A stretch of DNA of 6,550 bases from JAXDLH01 sp034666705. Lineage in GTDB: Bacteria; Chloroflexota; UBA6077; SHYK01. The stretch spans positions 1 through 6,550 of the forward strand of contig JAXDLH010000380.1 in the NCBI GenBank assembly GCA_034666705.1, in the 5' to 3' direction. The first letter of the stretch is position 1; every line of letters begins with the position of its first letter. Under the pieces are notes generated by a model. It searched no databases. It worked only from the letters and a program-made list of their open reading frames with translations, and was not told the DNA's origin. Shown in pieces: positions 5,483 to 6,550 of the stretch. Position numbers and translations under genes: made by a program.

Positions 5483-5636
5483 CGGGGGACGCCGGTCCCT
5501 ACGGGGTACCGAGCGTTGGCCGCTTGCCCCGGGAATCACGGGCAGTGGGTGCATCGTCCCGATTGGTACTAGACATTGGCCGCCCTATCCCTACGGAATG
5601 GCGGGGTTGGACCCGCGCTATGTCACGCGTCTGCGA

Positions 5637-5660
5637 CGTGGCGGCGTGGCGGCGTGACGG
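5637..5660 (+). repeat. Short tandem repeat, three 8-nt units
   Basis: CGTGGCGG occurs twice and then CGTGACGG, without gaps, about 115 nt before the amidohydrolase start. No function is apparent. Confidence 0.6.
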
Positions 5661-5763
5661 CGCCGCCTGGTGTCCAGCGCGCTTCGCCGGTCCGTTGTAT
5701 GCTGGCGGCGGCAAGGTCGGCGCGGGGTGCGTCGGCTCGGCATGGGCCGGTTTCGGCGTACAG

Positions 5764-5768
5764 GGAGG
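5764..5768 (+). promoter_or_regulatory. Ribosome binding site that fixes the amidohydrolase GTG start
   Basis: GGAGG lies 6 nt before GTG 5775. The downstream ATG at 5832 falls after the conserved D-S-H motif, so it cannot be the start. Confidence 0.7.
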
Positions 5769-5774
5769 GAAACC

Positions 5775-6550
5775 GTGAGCGACACAACGTCAGGTGGTGG
5801 CCAGGAGATCCGCATTTCGGCTGACTCGCACATGTCCGAGCCGCCGGATCTCTGGGAGAAGGAGCTGCCCGCCAGCTACCGCGACCGCGCCCCCCGCTTC
5901 CCGCGGGTCAAGATGGGCGAGGGGCTGCACGCGCGACCCGGTGGCTGGGACGTCGGCGCGCGCCTCGCGGATATGGCGGCGGACGGCATCGCCGCCGAGG
6001 TGCTCTACCCAACCCTCGCGAAGGACATCTACATCCAGTGCGGCGACGATCCGGAGCTCGCCCAGGCGTGCGACCGTGTCTACAACGACTGGATGATCGA
6101 ATACTGTCAGGAGGCCCCCGACCGCCTCTGGGGCCAGGCACACATCGGCCTCTGGAACGTCGACTACGCCATCAAAGAGCTCGAGCGCGCCAGGGACGGC
6201 GGCCTCAAGGGCGCCACCCTCTGGATCATCCCGCCCGAGGGACTGGGCTGGACCACCGATCACTACGAGCGCTTCTGGTCCGCGGCCGAGGAGCTCGCGA
6301 TGCCGATGAGCATGCACATCAACAGCGGCTTCGGCATCTACAACGTGCAGCGCCAGGGCGCGCAATTCACCGAGAATCGGCTCACCCTCGTGGCGCGCCA
6401 GTCGTACGGCCACAAGGCCGTGGCGATGCAGGCGCTCACCGAGCTGATTCTCTCGGGCGCCTTCGAGCGTCATCCACGCCTCAAGCTCGTGCTCGCGGAG
6501 TACGAGGTGGGTTGGATCCCCTTCTGGCTCGAGGATCTCGACCGCAAGTT
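5775..6550 (+). CDS. Metal-dependent amidohydrolase (amidohydrolase family 2, COG2159), 3' end cut by window
   Basis: Predicted cytoplasmic TIM-barrel hydrolase, decarboxylase or hydratase of the group that includes ACMS decarboxylase and gamma-resorcylate decarboxylase. The window holds 258 codons and then stops. The N-terminal metal motif is D17-S-H19, in ISADSHMSEPPDLW, the D-x-H--EP form common in COG2159. AADGIAAEVLYPTL is the usual segment in which Asp-Gly leads into a strand. H181 in MPMSMHINSG is the probable mid-barrel metal ligand. HPRLKLVLAEYEVGWIPFWL (235 onward) is the standard strand and helix before the last catalytic Asp, with E242 and E244 near the metal site. The missing C-terminal part would be about 90-150 residues in related proteins. 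The start is GTG with a good ribosome binding site. Members often sit among Rieske oxygenases in aromatic-degrading islands, which fits here; the substrate cannot be inferred. Confidence 0.9.
   Translation, partial: MSDTTSGGGQEIRISADSHMSEPPDLWEKELPASYRDRAPRFPRVKMGEGLHARPGGWDVGARLADMAADGIAAEVLYPTLAKDIYIQCGDDPELAQACDRVYNDWMIEYCQEAPDRLWGQAHIGLWNVDYAIKELERARDGGLKGATLWIIPPEGLGWTTDHYERFWSAAEELAMPMSMHINSGFGIYNVQRQGAQFTENRLTLVARQSYGHKAVAMQALTELILSGAFERHPRLKLVLAEYEVGWIPFWLEDLDRK

Larger units (their letters stand above)
5162..5582. repeat. Repeat element III: about 420-nt imperfect inverted repeat
   Basis: It fills the middle of the 640-nt gap between the Pht5-family gene and the amidohydrolase. Left arm 5162-5305 and right arm 5423-5582 pair end to end. 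Inner arms 5273-5305 and 5423-5455 match at 32 of 33 positions. Next, 5254-5278 and 5482-5506 match at 24 of 25. Farther out, shared islands include CGGCCAAC, CCACTGCCC, ATTCC and the terminal CGGCCAA/TTGGCCG. Each arm carries its own extra tandem copies. The loop (5306-5422) contains no gene I can support, and no transposase is present. The rest of the gap (5583-5774) holds only a short tandem repeat and the next gene's ribosome binding site. Confidence 0.8.

Noticed and set aside
5583..5774. Gene or regulatory RNA before the amidohydrolase
   Set aside because: I see no coding signal, tRNA-like fold or convincing promoter pair, only a three-unit tandem repeat and the ribosome binding site.

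Overview
This is a GC-rich stretch of bacterial DNA. It holds four metabolic or transport genes on the + strand, all well separated, and the start of a damaged antitoxin-type gene on the - strand at the left edge. The aromatic-degradation-type gene content, orphan solute-binding protein, frequent GTG starts and many short palindromic repeats with a CCTTCGACAAGCTCAGG-like core suggest an uncultured Chloroflexota lineage (for example a Dehalococcoidia/SAR202-like bacterium). That assignment is inference; no marker gene is present.

Layout. 1-170 (-): 5' part of a BrnA-type antitoxin gene with an apparent 2-nt frameshift; a possible remnant of its BrnT toxin partner lies just upstream in another frame. 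171-349: divergent intergenic region with a plausible promoter. 350-1612 (+): Rieske non-heme iron oxygenase of the phthalate 4,5-dioxygenase type. 1613-2063: repeat element I, a long imperfect inverted repeat. 2064-3842 (+): lipoprotein substrate-binding protein of the peptide/nickel (SBP family 5) type, with a palindromic repeat translated in frame inside it. 3843-4198: a duplicated copy of the gene's 3' end, then repeat element II, which shares ends with element I. 4199-5134 (+): protein of the 4,5-dihydroxyphthalate decarboxylase (Pht5) family. 5135-5774: repeat element III, a roughly 420-nt inverted repeat built around the same short core. 5775 to the right edge (+): metal-dependent amidohydrolase of the COG2159 type, cut by the window end.

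How the genes may work together. In the classical phthalate route a Rieske dioxygenase and a dehydrogenase make 4,5-dihydroxyphthalate, and Pht5 decarboxylates it to protocatechuate. An oxygenase, a Pht5-family protein, an uptake-type binding protein and a COG2159 amidohydrolase (a superfamily that includes decarboxylases and hydratases of aromatic catabolism) fit an aromatic-acid catabolic island. No dihydrodiol dehydrogenase, electron-transfer reductase or ABC permease lies in the window, and the gaps of 356-640 nt argue against one tight operon. The substrate is therefore not established.

The most unusual aspect is the DNA between and inside the genes. At least twelve copies of one short palindromic core are assembled into three large inverted-repeat structures, one per intergenic gap, and a further copy sits inside a coding sequence. 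I found no clear new enzymatic or defence system.
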